From Burkholderiaceae bacterium (GTDB lineage: Bacteria; Pseudomonadota; Gammaproteobacteria; Burkholderiales; Burkholderiaceae), in NCBI GenBank assembly GCA_030151165.1, contig JASLEM010000195.1, positions 1-14,065 on the forward strand: a stretch of 14,065 nucleotides of DNA. The letters run 5' to 3'. A model generated the notes under the pieces. It did no database searches, had not been told where the DNA came from, and saw nothing but the letters and a program-made list of their open reading frames with translations. Position numbers and translations under genes: made by a program. Every line of letters begins with the position of its first letter. Positions within the stretch are counted from its first letter, which is position 1. Of the stretch, positions 7,060 through 13,870 are shown piece after piece.

Positions 7060-9249
7060 TCACGGCGTCGCCCGGATCAACGGCACGCTGGCCTCGAACG
7101 TGACGGTACCCTCACCTGCGACATAGCGCAACGCCCCATGATGGCCGCGCACGACCTGGTGCGCGATGTAGAGCCCCAGGCCCATGCCCGTGCGGTTGGC
7201 CGCGTTGCCGACAGATTGCCGCTTGAACGGGTCGAACAGCACCGCGGCGATGTCCTCCGGGATCGGCGGCGCGCTGTTGGTGATCGCGAGCACGGCGTGG
7301 CCGTCGGCCTCGCTCAGCACGACGCTCACGTCGCCCTGGCCGTGGTGGCGCGCGTTGCTGAGCAGGTTGGCGACGACCTGGGCGTAGCGCACGGTATCGA
7401 CCTCGGCGTGCAGCGACGCCGGCGCCTGCAGCGCGATCGCGGTGCTCGCGTGCGCGACGCGGGACTCCTCGACCAGCTGCTCGATCAACCGCACCAGGTC
7501 GGCGCGCTCCCACTGCATCGTCAGCTCGAAGCCGTGGTGCAGGCGCGAGATGTCGAGCACGTCGCCGAGCAGCTGCTTCATGCGGTGCGTCGAGTTCTTG
7601 ATCACCGTGTTGAGCCGGTCCGCGTTGCCGCCGCGCTCGAGCGCGTTGGTCGCCATGCTCAGCGACTGCAGCGGGTTGCGCAGGTCGTGGCCCAGCACGG
7701 CCCACAGCTGCGAGCGGAGCTGGTCGATCTCCATCGCGCGGTCGGCGTGGGCGCGGGCCATGCTGTCGAGCAGCTGCGACGCGATCTCCAGCTGCACGTC
7801 GTTCCACGGCTCGGCGGTGTCGCGCACCGTCTCGCGCCACTCGGCGAACGAGCCGCGCGGCGTCAGGCGCGGGCCGAGCGGGCCGTGCGCGATGACCTTC
7901 TCGGGCTTGCCGCCCCAGCGGATGGTCTGGATCACCTCGCGCCGCAACGCGACGAGCCAGCCCTGGCGGCGCGCGTCGAAACGCAGCGCGAGCACGCCGC
8001 AGTAGCGCTCGTCGTCCGGCTGGCCGGGCAGGGTCGGCGGCAGCAGCGCGGCGTCGTGCACGTGGACGAGGCTCTCGCCGCGCGCGGCGAGCCACGCCGC
8101 GAGCGCCTCGGCCCAGCCGGCATGCACGTTGTCGGCGGCGCGCGGCGCGCCGTCGAGCGTGACGAACAAGGTGTCGCAACCGAGGTTGTCGCGCAGCGCC
8201 GGGCCTTCGCGCGCGACGATCTCGGCGACCTCCTCGCCGTTCGTCACGGCACGGACGATCTCGGTGCGCAGCCACGCCGCGCGCGCGATCGCGGCCTCGC
8301 GCGCCTGCGCGGTCAGCGACTGCACGGTCGACGCGATCACCTGCGCCATCACGTCGACCGCCATGCGGATCGGATACGGCACCTGCAGCGGCGCCATGTG
8401 GTGGCACGCGAGCATGCCCCACAGCCGGCCGCCGACGACGATGGACACGCTCATCGACGCGCCCACGCCCATGTTCTTCAGGTACTCGATGTGGATCGGC
8501 GAGACGCTGCGCAGCACGCTGTGGCTGAGGTCCAGCGGCTCGCGCTGCGCCGCGTCCGCCAGCAGCGGCACCGGCGTGTAGCCGACGTCGCCGATCAGCC
8601 GCAGCGTGTTCAGGATGTAGAGCCGGCGCGCCTGCGCCGGGATGTCGCTGGCCGGGTAGCGGCGCCCGAGGTAGGGCTCGAGCGCGCTGCTGCAGGTCTC
8701 GGCGACGACGTCCCCGCTGTCGTCGTGCGAGAAGCGGTAGGCCATCACGCGGTCGAAGCCGGTCATCGCCCTCACGGCCGTGACGGCGGCGTCGAGCAGG
8801 CGCTCCACGGTGCGCTGGCGCTTGAGGCCGTCCATCGAGCGGTAGGCCAGGTGCGCGAAGCTCGACACCTCGCCCGCGTCGGCGGCGCGGCGCTCGAACT
8901 CGCAGATCACGCGGCCGTGCTGCGCGTGGATGACGACGTCGAAGGTCTGGTCGTTCAGCCGCGTCTCCATCGACGTCGACACCAGCTCCTCGCTCGACGC
9001 GTCCGCCAGCGCGTCCTGCAGGTGCGCGTGCAGCGCGGCGTCGCCGCCGAAGTCGCCCGGTCGCAGCGCGCGGCCGAACTCGAGCGGCAGGCCGATCAGC
9101 GCCGGCGCGTTGGCGCTGGCGTGGCTGAGACGGCCGAGGCGGTCGAACGCGAGCAGCGTCCCGTGCGGCTGGATCGAGCCGGGGATGTGGATCGGCTCGC
9201 GATCACAGTTCTCGAGCGTGGGCGCGGGCGGAAGCGAGGGCGTCTGCAT
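7060..9249 (-). CDS. bphP: bacteriophytochrome histidine kinase (BphP2)
   Basis: A second, divergent bacteriophytochrome of 729 residues with PAS-GAF-PHY-kinase order. The N-terminus TLENCDREPIHIPGSIQPHG gives chromophore Cys15. GAF has YPASDIPAQAR (D202), SPIHIEY (H253) and a complete CHH (H283/H284). The PHY tongue has WGGKP and PRGSFAEW (464-471). By these markers the sensor half is textbook. The kinase half is a different type from BphP1: the H box is GHDLRNP (His521), the N box is ANLLSNARHHG (N628/N632), the G1 box reads TNSAPPIP with Asn658 in place of Asp, the F box is LFDPF and G2 is TGMGLGL. Asn-type G1 boxes occur in active kinases such as the CusS group, so activity is likely but not certain. 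It lies 77 bp after bphO and 58 bp before BphP1, same strand. The ATG at 9249 has no strong Shine-Dalgarno but gives the family N-terminus. Confidence 0.94.
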   Translation of the reverse strand: MQTPSLPPAPTLENCDREPIHIPGSIQPHGTLLAFDRLGRLSHASANAPALIGLPLEFGRALRPGDFGGDAALHAHLQDALADASSEELVSTSMETRLNDQTFDVVIHAQHGRVICEFERRAADAGEVSSFAHLAYRSMDGLKRQRTVERLLDAAVTAVRAMTGFDRVMAYRFSHDDSGDVVAETCSSALEPYLGRRYPASDIPAQARRLYILNTLRLIGDVGYTPVPLLADAAQREPLDLSHSVLRSVSPIHIEYLKNMGVGASMSVSIVVGGRLWGMLACHHMAPLQVPYPIRMAVDVMAQVIASTVQSLTAQAREAAIARAAWLRTEIVRAVTNGEEVAEIVAREGPALRDNLGCDTLFVTLDGAPRAADNVHAGWAEALAAWLAARGESLVHVHDAALLPPTLPGQPDDERYCGVLALRFDARRQGWLVALRREVIQTIRWGGKPEKVIAHGPLGPRLTPRGSFAEWRETVRDTAEPWNDVQLEIASQLLDSMARAHADRAMEIDQLRSQLWAVLGHDLRNPLQSLSMATNALERGGNADRLNTVIKNSTHRMKQLLGDVLDISRLHHGFELTMQWERADLVRLIEQLVEESRVAHASTAIALQAPASLHAEVDTVRYAQVVANLLSNARHHGQGDVSVVLSEADGHAVLAITNSAPPIPEDIAAVLFDPFKRQSVGNAANRTGMGLGLYIAHQVVRGHHGALRYVAGEGTVTFEASVPLIRATP

Positions 9250-9274
9250 GCGCCGATTTCATCATCAATTTGGC

Positions 9275-9288
9275 GTGCCCACGGGCAC
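9275..9288. repeat. short palindrome between bphO and bphP2
   Basis: GTGCCC and GGGCAC (6-bp arms, 2-nt centre) form a compact perfect palindrome in the 77-bp gap between the bphO stop and the bphP2 start. There is no T-run on either side, so it is not an obvious intrinsic terminator. On the minus strand a weak TCGACA / CAAATT pair with an 18-bp spacer straddles it, which would allow an internal promoter, but the -10 match is only 3 of 6. It could be an operator, an RNA hairpin that tunes bphP2 expression, or chance. Confidence 0.3.
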
Positions 9289-9326
9289 TTTGTCGACGAT
9301 TCGTCCTGATCGGGCGATCGGTGTCC

Positions 9327-10130
9327 CTAGCGCAGGTCGAGGATCGTGTCGTCGGCGACCGGCGCGTCCGGCCGTTCCGGCGGCAGCGCGGGCAGGTGTA
9401 CCGTGGCGTCGGGGCCGGTGTCGACGGGCGGGGGCGAGTCGACGTCGAGCGCGAGGTCGGCCGGCGGGGCAAGCGGCGCGAAGAGGTCGATCAGCGCCGC
9501 GAACGTCCGCCGCGCGCTCATGCAGGCCTGCACGATGGCCTCGCCCGACTCGCCGATCTCGAGCGCCGCGAGCAGGCGGAAGTCGCGCCACATCTCGCCC
9601 GTCTGGCCGCCGAAGCCGTGGAAGTAGCTGGCGCCGTGGCCGGGGCCGATGTCGAGCGTCTTCTTCAGGTGCGGCGCGATCACGCGCCCGCCGAGCGCCG
9701 AGCCCTCGATCACGTAGATCGAGCCGAGCGCCTGCACCAGCGTGTCGAGCGGCAGCGCGGCGGCGGCCATCGCCCGCATGTCGGGCGGCGCCTCGCCGGC
9801 CTCGTCGCGCAGCCACGCGACGTCCGCGCTCGCGAAGCCGCCGCGCCGGCGCGCGCGGAACCAGGGCTGCAGGCGCGCGGGCAGGGCGTCGTGCACGCGC
9901 GGCTCCCAGGTGCGCAGGAACGCGTCGAAGCCGCTCATGATCGCGGCGTAGCGCGCGAGCGGCATCGGCTCGGTGAGGCGCAGCAGGCCCTCGATGCGGT
10001 CGTGCTCGGGGCGCGTCGAGGCGCGGAGTTCGGACAGGGCGGCGTCGGAGTTCAAGGGCGCGGGCAGGGGAAGGCTTCGGGGGGCGGGGCTCGACCCGAT
10101 CGTAGCGGATCGGGCCGCGGCGAAGGCCAC
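9327..10130 (-). CDS. bphO: biliverdin-producing heme oxygenase (BphO)
   Basis: A heme oxygenase that opens heme to biliverdin, CO and iron, supplying the chromophore of the two phytochromes encoded directly downstream. In the 267-residue frame the proximal heme ligand is His43 in the motif STRPEHDRIEG. The distal helix carries YVIEGSALGGRVIAPHLKK (139-157) with the flexible Gly147-Gly148, and GASYFHGFGG (166-175) follows. The core is about 190 residues, as expected for bacterial BphO. The listed start is a GTG at 10130, which adds a low-complexity leader crossing a hairpin-like inverted repeat. A TTG at 10055 would begin NSDAALSELRAS and place the heme His at residue 18, closer to the family's usual length, and may be the real start. 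A Pro/Asp-rich tail (222-267) beyond the fold is unusual. Soluble and cytoplasmic. Confidence 0.92.
   Translation of the reverse strand: MAFAAARSATIGSSPAPRSLPLPAPLNSDAALSELRASTRPEHDRIEGLLRLTEPMPLARYAAIMSGFDAFLRTWEPRVHDALPARLQPWFRARRRGGFASADVAWLRDEAGEAPPDMRAMAAAALPLDTLVQALGSIYVIEGSALGGRVIAPHLKKTLDIGPGHGASYFHGFGGQTGEMWRDFRLLAALEIGESGEAIVQACMSARRTFAALIDLFAPLAPPADLALDVDSPPPVDTGPDATVHLPALPPERPDAPVADDTILDLR
10095..10114. repeat. inverted repeat at the lpxO-bphO junction
   Basis: CCCGATC (10095-10101) and GATCGGG (10108-10114) form a 7-bp stem with a 6-nt loop. It lies within the first codons of the longest bphO frame, and upstream of the alternative TTG start at 10055. No T-run follows on the minus strand, so a classical terminator is not supported. 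It may be a transcript hairpin or a binding site between lpxO and the phytochrome genes. Its presence weakly favours the shorter bphO start. Confidence 0.35.
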
Positions 10131-10152
10131 CGCCCGGTGCCGCGGCGTCGCT

Positions 10153-11121
10153 TCAGTTCGACGACGTCGCGGTTGGCGCGGCCTTCGAGTGCCCGAGCGA
10201 CTGGATCAGCCGGTACGACGGCGGCACGATCACCGCGGCCGCGACGAGCAGCGTCAGCGCGACCTTGGTGATCTTGTAGACCGTCCGGTTCCACGCCTTG
10301 AAGCGGCGGCGCACCTGGCCGGCCTCGTGCGACAGGAAGAACAGGCGGTTGACGAGGCCGATCTTGTCCTCGGCGTCGTTGGGCGACGACGCGGCGGCGA
10401 TCACGTGGCGGCCGAACCAGTGGTTGACGGCGCGTGCGAAGCCGAAGCGCATCGGGCGCGCGACGTCGCAGAACAGAATCAGGCGCTCGACGTCGGTGTC
10501 GTTGCGCGCGGTGTGGATGAAGGTCTCGTCGAACACGACACCCTCGCCGTCGCGCCAGCTGTAGCGCTCGCCGTCGACGTCGATGTGGCAGGCATCGTCG
10601 TTGGGCGTCACGAGGCCGAGGTGGTAGCGCATCGAGCCCGCGTACGGATCCTTGTGCGGATTGAGCACGGCGCCCGGCGGCAGCGTCGCGAACATCGCGG
10701 CGCTGACGCTCGGCAGGCCGCGCAGGATCTCGGTGGTGCGCGGGCACAGCTTCGCGGCGGACGGATGCGCGTCGCCGTACCACTTCAGGTAGAACCGTTT
10801 CCAGCCGGCCTTGGCGAACGAGTTGAAGCCGGCGTCGTCCTTGTTGTCCGGCAGCTTCATGCGCTGGTGCGCCATCAGCGCGAGGCCTTCCTCGCGGATC
10901 ACGGCGGCGTTGCTGCGCAGCGCGTCGAGGTCGGGGAAGTACGCCAGCGGGATGTAGGGCTTGTTCGGCACGCCGGAGAACGCGTACAGGAACACGTTGA
11001 TCGGCGCGAGCAGGCCCGAGTGGTCGAACACCTGGCCCCAGAAGCTGTGGCGCACGCGCCCGCGGAAATGCACGACCAAGATGCAGGCCAGGTAGATGGC
11101 GATGATGACCCAGACGACCAT
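10153..11121 (-). CDS. lpxO: LpxO-like Fe(II)/2-oxoglutarate lipid A hydroxylase
   Basis: A 322-residue membrane-associated aspartyl/asparaginyl beta-hydroxylase-family dioxygenase. The closest recognised type is LpxO, which 2-hydroxylates an acyl chain of lipid A. A transmembrane helix lies at residues 3-18 and a second hydrophobic segment at about 286-305, placing the catalytic domain at the inner membrane surface. The metal site is visible as HxD at H156/D158 (NPHKDP) with the distal His203 (DETFIHTARN). R213 in VERLIL is the expected 2-oxoglutarate anchor, and RYHLGL (165-170) is the family's signature strand. The length fits LpxO (about 300). The ATG at 11121 follows a GGAAGAG Shine-Dalgarno. 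It lies on the same strand as bphO, 22 bp before the longest bphO frame. The lipid A assignment is family-based inference; other acyl or protein substrates are possible. Confidence 0.78.
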   Translation of the reverse strand: MVVWVIIAIYLACILVVHFRGRVRHSFWGQVFDHSGLLAPINVFLYAFSGVPNKPYIPLAYFPDLDALRSNAAVIREEGLALMAHQRMKLPDNKDDAGFNSFAKAGWKRFYLKWYGDAHPSAAKLCPRTTEILRGLPSVSAAMFATLPPGAVLNPHKDPYAGSMRYHLGLVTPNDDACHIDVDGERYSWRDGEGVVFDETFIHTARNDTDVERLILFCDVARPMRFGFARAVNHWFGRHVIAAASSPNDAEDKIGLVNRLFFLSHEAGQVRRRFKAWNRTVYKITKVALTLLVAAAVIVPPSYRLIQSLGHSKAAPTATSSN

Positions 11122-11201
11122 GTGCTCTTCCAGCTTTCACGGCTGCACCCGTGCAGGGCTCGCGGGCGGCCCGGCGTGTGCAGCGATCTTCGAAACCCTC
11201 A

Positions 11202-11231
11202 AGGATAGTGGATCCGGCCCCGGCATGTCGG
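11202..11231 (-). promoter_or_regulatory. candidate sigma70 promoter for lpxO (and perhaps the bph genes)
   Basis: On the minus strand CCGACA (11231-11226, 4 of 6 to -35) and TATCCT (11207-11202, 4 of 6 to -10) are separated by 18 bp. They lie in the 217-bp gap between the divergent lpxO and nucleoside-hydrolase-like genes and would give a leader of roughly 75 nt. A TATCCT also occurs on the plus strand at 11289-11294, about 45 nt before the hydrolase ATG, but without a recognisable -35. The leader also contains a small CTGCAC/GTGCAG palindrome (11143-11156). Confidence 0.35.
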
Positions 11232-11338
11232 CGACAGGCACAAAACTTGCGCCCGCGCCGAGGGCGGCGGAGCGCGCCGCGCGTCGACTATCCTCGGCGC
11301 TTCGTCCTCGACAGCCACCTCCACGAAAGACCGGCCCC

Positions 11339-12472
11339 ATGAAGCCCTCCCGCCTCGCGCGCGCCCTCGCGGCGTCGTTCCTGCTCGCCGCCACGGCCGG
11401 CGCCGCGCACGCCGCACCGACCGCCGCCGACGCGCGCCGCAAGGTCATCATCGACCAGGACATGTTCGGCCCCGGCGGCAGCAACATGAACTCGGTGCTG
11501 ATGCTGCTGCAGTCGCCCGACGTCGACGTGCTGGGCATCGTCGTGAGCAGCGGCGATGGCTGGCGCGACGACGAGATCGCGCAGACGCTGCGCATGCTCG
11601 AGCTGGTGCATCGCCCCGAGGTGCCGGTGTACGCCGGGGCCGTCTTCCCGCTGCTGAACAGCGCGGCGCGCATGAAGGCCTGGGAGGCGCGCTTCGGGCC
11701 GCTGGTGTGGAAGGGCGCGTGGACGGAGTCCTTCGGCGGCACGCCGCGCGCCGACTACCACGCCGACCCGTTCGCCGTGCCCGTCACCGCCGCCGGCCCG
11801 ACCGGGCTCAAGGTGCAGGACGAGCGCGGCGTCAGCTTCATGATCCGCAGCCTGCACCGGTACCCGGGCCAAGTCACGCTGTGGATCGGCGGCACGATGA
11901 CCGACCTCGCGCTCGCGTCGCGCGAGGATCCGCGCTTCGCGTCGCTCGCGAAGGAGCTCGTGTTCATGGGCGGCAGCTTCAACCCGGTCGCCGCGAAGAA
12001 CAACTTCGCCGAGGAGTACGTCCACTCGCCGCGCCGCGAGTTCAACATGCTGTGGGACCCGGAGGCCGCGTCCGCCGTCTTCCACGAGGCCTGGCCGACG
12101 ATCACGCAGGTGCCCGTCGATCCCACGACCAAAACGTTCTTCAGCAAGGAGCTCTACGCCGAGATCGGCCGCGCGCCGACGCCCGTCGCGCAGTACGTCG
12201 CCAAATACGGGGAGGGGTTCCCGATGTGGGACGAGCTCGCCGCGGCCGTCTGGCTCGACCCGGCCATCGTCACGAAGCGCCAGACGATGCTGGAGGACGT
12301 CATCACCGACGGCGGCGCCGGCTACGGCAGCACGCTCAGCTGGCCGATCGGCAAGGGACCGGGCCTGGGCGAGCGGGCGGTCGACGTCGTCGAGGACATC
12401 GATCTCGCGCGCTTCGAGCGGCTCACGGTGAAGCTGCTGACGCAACCCGCGCCGGTGCCGTCGGCGCGCTGA
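11339..12472 (+). CDS. secreted nucleoside-hydrolase-like protein with altered metal loop
   Basis: A 377-residue exported protein of the inosine/uridine-preferring nucleoside hydrolase fold, which normally cuts the N-glycosidic bond of ribonucleosides. A Sec signal peptide (basic start, hydrophobic 8-22, AHA before A26) sends it to the periplasm or outside. The first-strand motif, normally DxDxGxDDA, reads DQDMFGPGGSNMNS (39-52): the first Asp stays, but the adjacent Asp pair that binds calcium and positions water is replaced by a Gly/Asn loop. The later sugar-binding elements remain: LWIGGTMTDLALA (181-193), FMGG (209-212), EFNMLWDPEAA with E234 and N236, and MWDELAAAVWLDP with D298. An acidic C-terminus follows. 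The ATG at 11339 is chosen because it begins the signal peptide; the frame upstream overlaps lpxO. Substrate and even hydrolase activity are uncertain. Confidence 0.85.
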   Translation: MKPSRLARALAASFLLAATAGAAHAAPTAADARRKVIIDQDMFGPGGSNMNSVLMLLQSPDVDVLGIVVSSGDGWRDDEIAQTLRMLELVHRPEVPVYAGAVFPLLNSAARMKAWEARFGPLVWKGAWTESFGGTPRADYHADPFAVPVTAAGPTGLKVQDERGVSFMIRSLHRYPGQVTLWIGGTMTDLALASREDPRFASLAKELVFMGGSFNPVAAKNNFAEEYVHSPRREFNMLWDPEAASAVFHEAWPTITQVPVDPTTKTFFSKELYAEIGRAPTPVAQYVAKYGEGFPMWDELAAAVWLDPAIVTKRQTMLEDVITDGGAGYGSTLSWPIGKGPGLGERAVDVVEDIDLARFERLTVKLLTQPAPVPSAR

Positions 12473-12520
12473 CGGCGTCGGCCGCGCGCGCCTGACGCGC
12501 GTGACGCGCGCCGCACCGCG
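12473..12520. other. convergent intergenic gap with a tandem 9-bp repeat
   Basis: This 48-bp gap separates the ends of the nucleoside-hydrolase-like gene and the convergent propeller gene. It is almost entirely alternating CG and contains TGACGCGCG twice in tandem (12493-12501 and 12502-12510). The CGCGCG runs can pair into GC-only hairpins that might end transcription from both sides, but there is no T-tract, so an intrinsic terminator is not established. Confidence 0.35.
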
Positions 12521-13600
12521 TCACGGGTGCAGCAGCAGCTTCTGCACGCGCCAGTTCAGCAGCTCGGCGACGTACAGCGTGTTCTCGTCCGGGCACGCGA
12601 TCTCGTGCACCCAGCCGAACTGCTTGAGCTGGCGGCCCGGGCCGCCGATCGTGCCCAGCACCTGGCCGTCGAGGGACAGCTTGTAGATCCGGCCCGGATA
12701 CGCATCGGCGCTGTACAAGACTTGGTGCGGCGGCGGCGTGATGCAGATCGCCCACGGCGCGCCCGGCGAGAACGTGCCGGACTTCGCGTTCGGGTCGAGC
12801 GGGTTGCCGATCACCGGCCTGGTCGCCGGGTCGAACGGCACGTCGATCGTGATCGCGCGCAGGAAGGTGCCGTTGTTGTCGAACACCTGGATGCGGCGGT
12901 TGAAGCGGTCGGCGACGTAGATGTGGCCCTGCGCGTCCGCGGCGATGCTGTGCGGCGTGTTGAACTGGCCCGGCCCCGTGCCGCGCCCACCCCAGGACGT
13001 GAGCCACGTGCCGTCCTTCGCGACCTTGGCGACGCGCGAGTTGATGTAGCCGTCGCTGATGAAGATGTTGCCGGCCGGATCCCACGTGACGTCGGTGACC
13101 TGGCGGAAGCGACCGTCCTCGGCGGGCAGCGGCGGGTTCGGGTGCTTGAGCGGCGCGGTGTCCTCGTCGGACGCCTCCTGCTTGCGGCCGATCACCATCA
13201 GCACCTTGCCTTCGGGGCTGAACTTGATGACGAGGTCGGAGCCCTTGTCCGTGACCCAGATGTTGTCGTCGCGGTCGATGCGCACCGCGTGCGCGAACGA
13301 CCAGCCGTACAGGTTCTTGCCGATCTCGCGCAGGTAGCGGCCGTCGGCGTCGAACTCGAGCAGCTGTGCGGCGGCGGCGCCGTACGCGGGGCCGTTCGTG
13401 TTGCCGCGCGAGAACACGAAGATGTGGCCCTTCGAGTTGACGGCGACGCCCGATACCTCACCCAGGTACAGGTCCTTCGGCAGCTTCAGCGCATCGGGGA
13501 CGGAGTCGAACGCGATCTGCGGCACGGCCTGCGCGCCGGCGCCGGCGCCCGCGCAGGCGAGACCGCAGGCCAGCGCCATCGAGCGCAACACTTGTCTCAT
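12521..13600 (-). CDS. secreted NHL-repeat propeller, peptidylglycine alpha-amidating lyase-like
   Basis: A 359-residue exported protein: signal peptide 1-25 (cleavage near AQA), then about six NHL blades (roughly 45-90, 98-140, 166-205, 212-255, 284-320, 330-356), predicted to form a six-bladed beta-propeller. It follows the lyase domain (PAL) of peptidylglycine alpha-amidating enzyme closely. Examples are LGEVSGVAV with FVFSRG, GKNLYGWSFAHAVRID followed by WVTD, ISDGYINSRV, PGQFNTPHSIA followed by VADR, and GWVHEIA. Matched by eye to mammalian PAL, the three zinc His are H104, H217 and H332, the Arg is R65 and the Tyr is Y185. The active-site Met position is Trp330. No copper monooxygenase partner domain is fused. 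The ATG at 13600 is preceded by GGAGA; the longer frame runs into the divergent gene. A lyase acting on hydroxyglycine-like compounds is plausible; a purely binding propeller is the alternative. Confidence 0.85.
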   Translation of the reverse strand: MRQVLRSMALACGLACAGAGAGAQAVPQIAFDSVPDALKLPKDLYLGEVSGVAVNSKGHIFVFSRGNTNGPAYGAAAAQLLEFDADGRYLREIGKNLYGWSFAHAVRIDRDDNIWVTDKGSDLVIKFSPEGKVLMVIGRKQEASDEDTAPLKHPNPPLPAEDGRFRQVTDVTWDPAGNIFISDGYINSRVAKVAKDGTWLTSWGGRGTGPGQFNTPHSIAADAQGHIYVADRFNRRIQVFDNNGTFLRAITIDVPFDPATRPVIGNPLDPNAKSGTFSPGAPWAICITPPPHQVLYSADAYPGRIYKLSLDGQVLGTIGGPGRQLKQFGWVHEIACPDENTLYVAELLNWRVQKLLLHP

Positions 13601-13690
13601 GGGGGTCTCCTCGTCGTCTCGACCGTGGTCGGTGGGATGTCGATTCGCGACGCGCAGGATAGATCGGCCGCGCCGTCCCCACTGCGCGAA

Positions 13691-13713
13691 GGGCCGCCGG
13701 CGCACGGCGGCCC
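13691..13713. repeat. GC-rich hairpin in the divergent promoter region
   Basis: GGGCCGCCG (13691-13699) and CGGCGGCCC (13705-13713) make a perfect 9-bp stem with a 5-nt loop. It lies 91 bp upstream of the propeller ATG. There is no following T-run in either direction. It may fold in a long leader of the propeller transcript or be an architectural element of the regulatory region. Confidence 0.45.
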
Positions 13714-13714
13714 G

Positions 13715-13741
13715 GCGCATATGCCGGGTCGACATATGCGC
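13715..13741. promoter_or_regulatory. 9-9-9 inverted repeat, candidate operator
   Basis: GCGCATATG (13715-13723) and CATATGCGC (13733-13741) are perfect 9-bp inverted arms around a 9-bp centre. The arms are AT-containing and stand out from the surrounding GC-rich DNA. Half-site centres are 18 bp apart, which suits a dimeric helix-turn-helix regulator. It lies between the divergent propeller and lipoprotein genes and could serve either. No regulator gene is adjacent, and binding is inferred from symmetry. Confidence 0.5.
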
Positions 13742-13840
13742 TGACAGTTGGATACATCGATCGCCGCAAATTGTCAGGTCACGCGCTCTCCGAAACGCGA
13801 AAGCGACGCGGCGTGCCCATTCGTGAACACAAATTGTCAG
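13741..13840. promoter_or_regulatory. three related 11-bp repeats, candidate upstream activator sites
   Basis: CAAATTGTCAG occurs exactly at 13767-13777 and at 13830-13840, 63 bp apart, which is close to six helical turns. A third, inverted and imperfect copy (CTGACAGTTGG, 9 of 11) lies at 13741-13751. Relative to the candidate sigma54 start near 13897 the sites sit at about -62, -125 and -151, the range where enhancer-binding proteins act. The motif is not one I can assign to a known activator. Confidence 0.5.
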
Positions 13841-13870
13841 TTTCGCGAGGGCGATCGGGCCGCCGCGCGC

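Noticed and set aside
4503..7103. 866-residue plus-strand open frame antisense to BphP1
   Set aside because: Its composition is Arg/Ala/Gln/His-rich with no recognisable domain. It exactly mirrors the GC3 bias of the strongly supported phytochrome gene on the other strand, so it is a shadow frame.
6550..9309. 919-residue plus-strand open frame antisense to BphP2
   Set aside because: Same pattern: a low-complexity Arg/His/Val-rich translation opposite a gene with all phytochrome motifs. Its length is explained by the scarcity of AT-rich stops at this GC content.
11096..11338. 81-residue upstream extension of the nucleoside-hydrolase-like protein
   Set aside because: It overlaps the start of divergent lpxO and would bury the signal peptide, which begins naturally at 11339.
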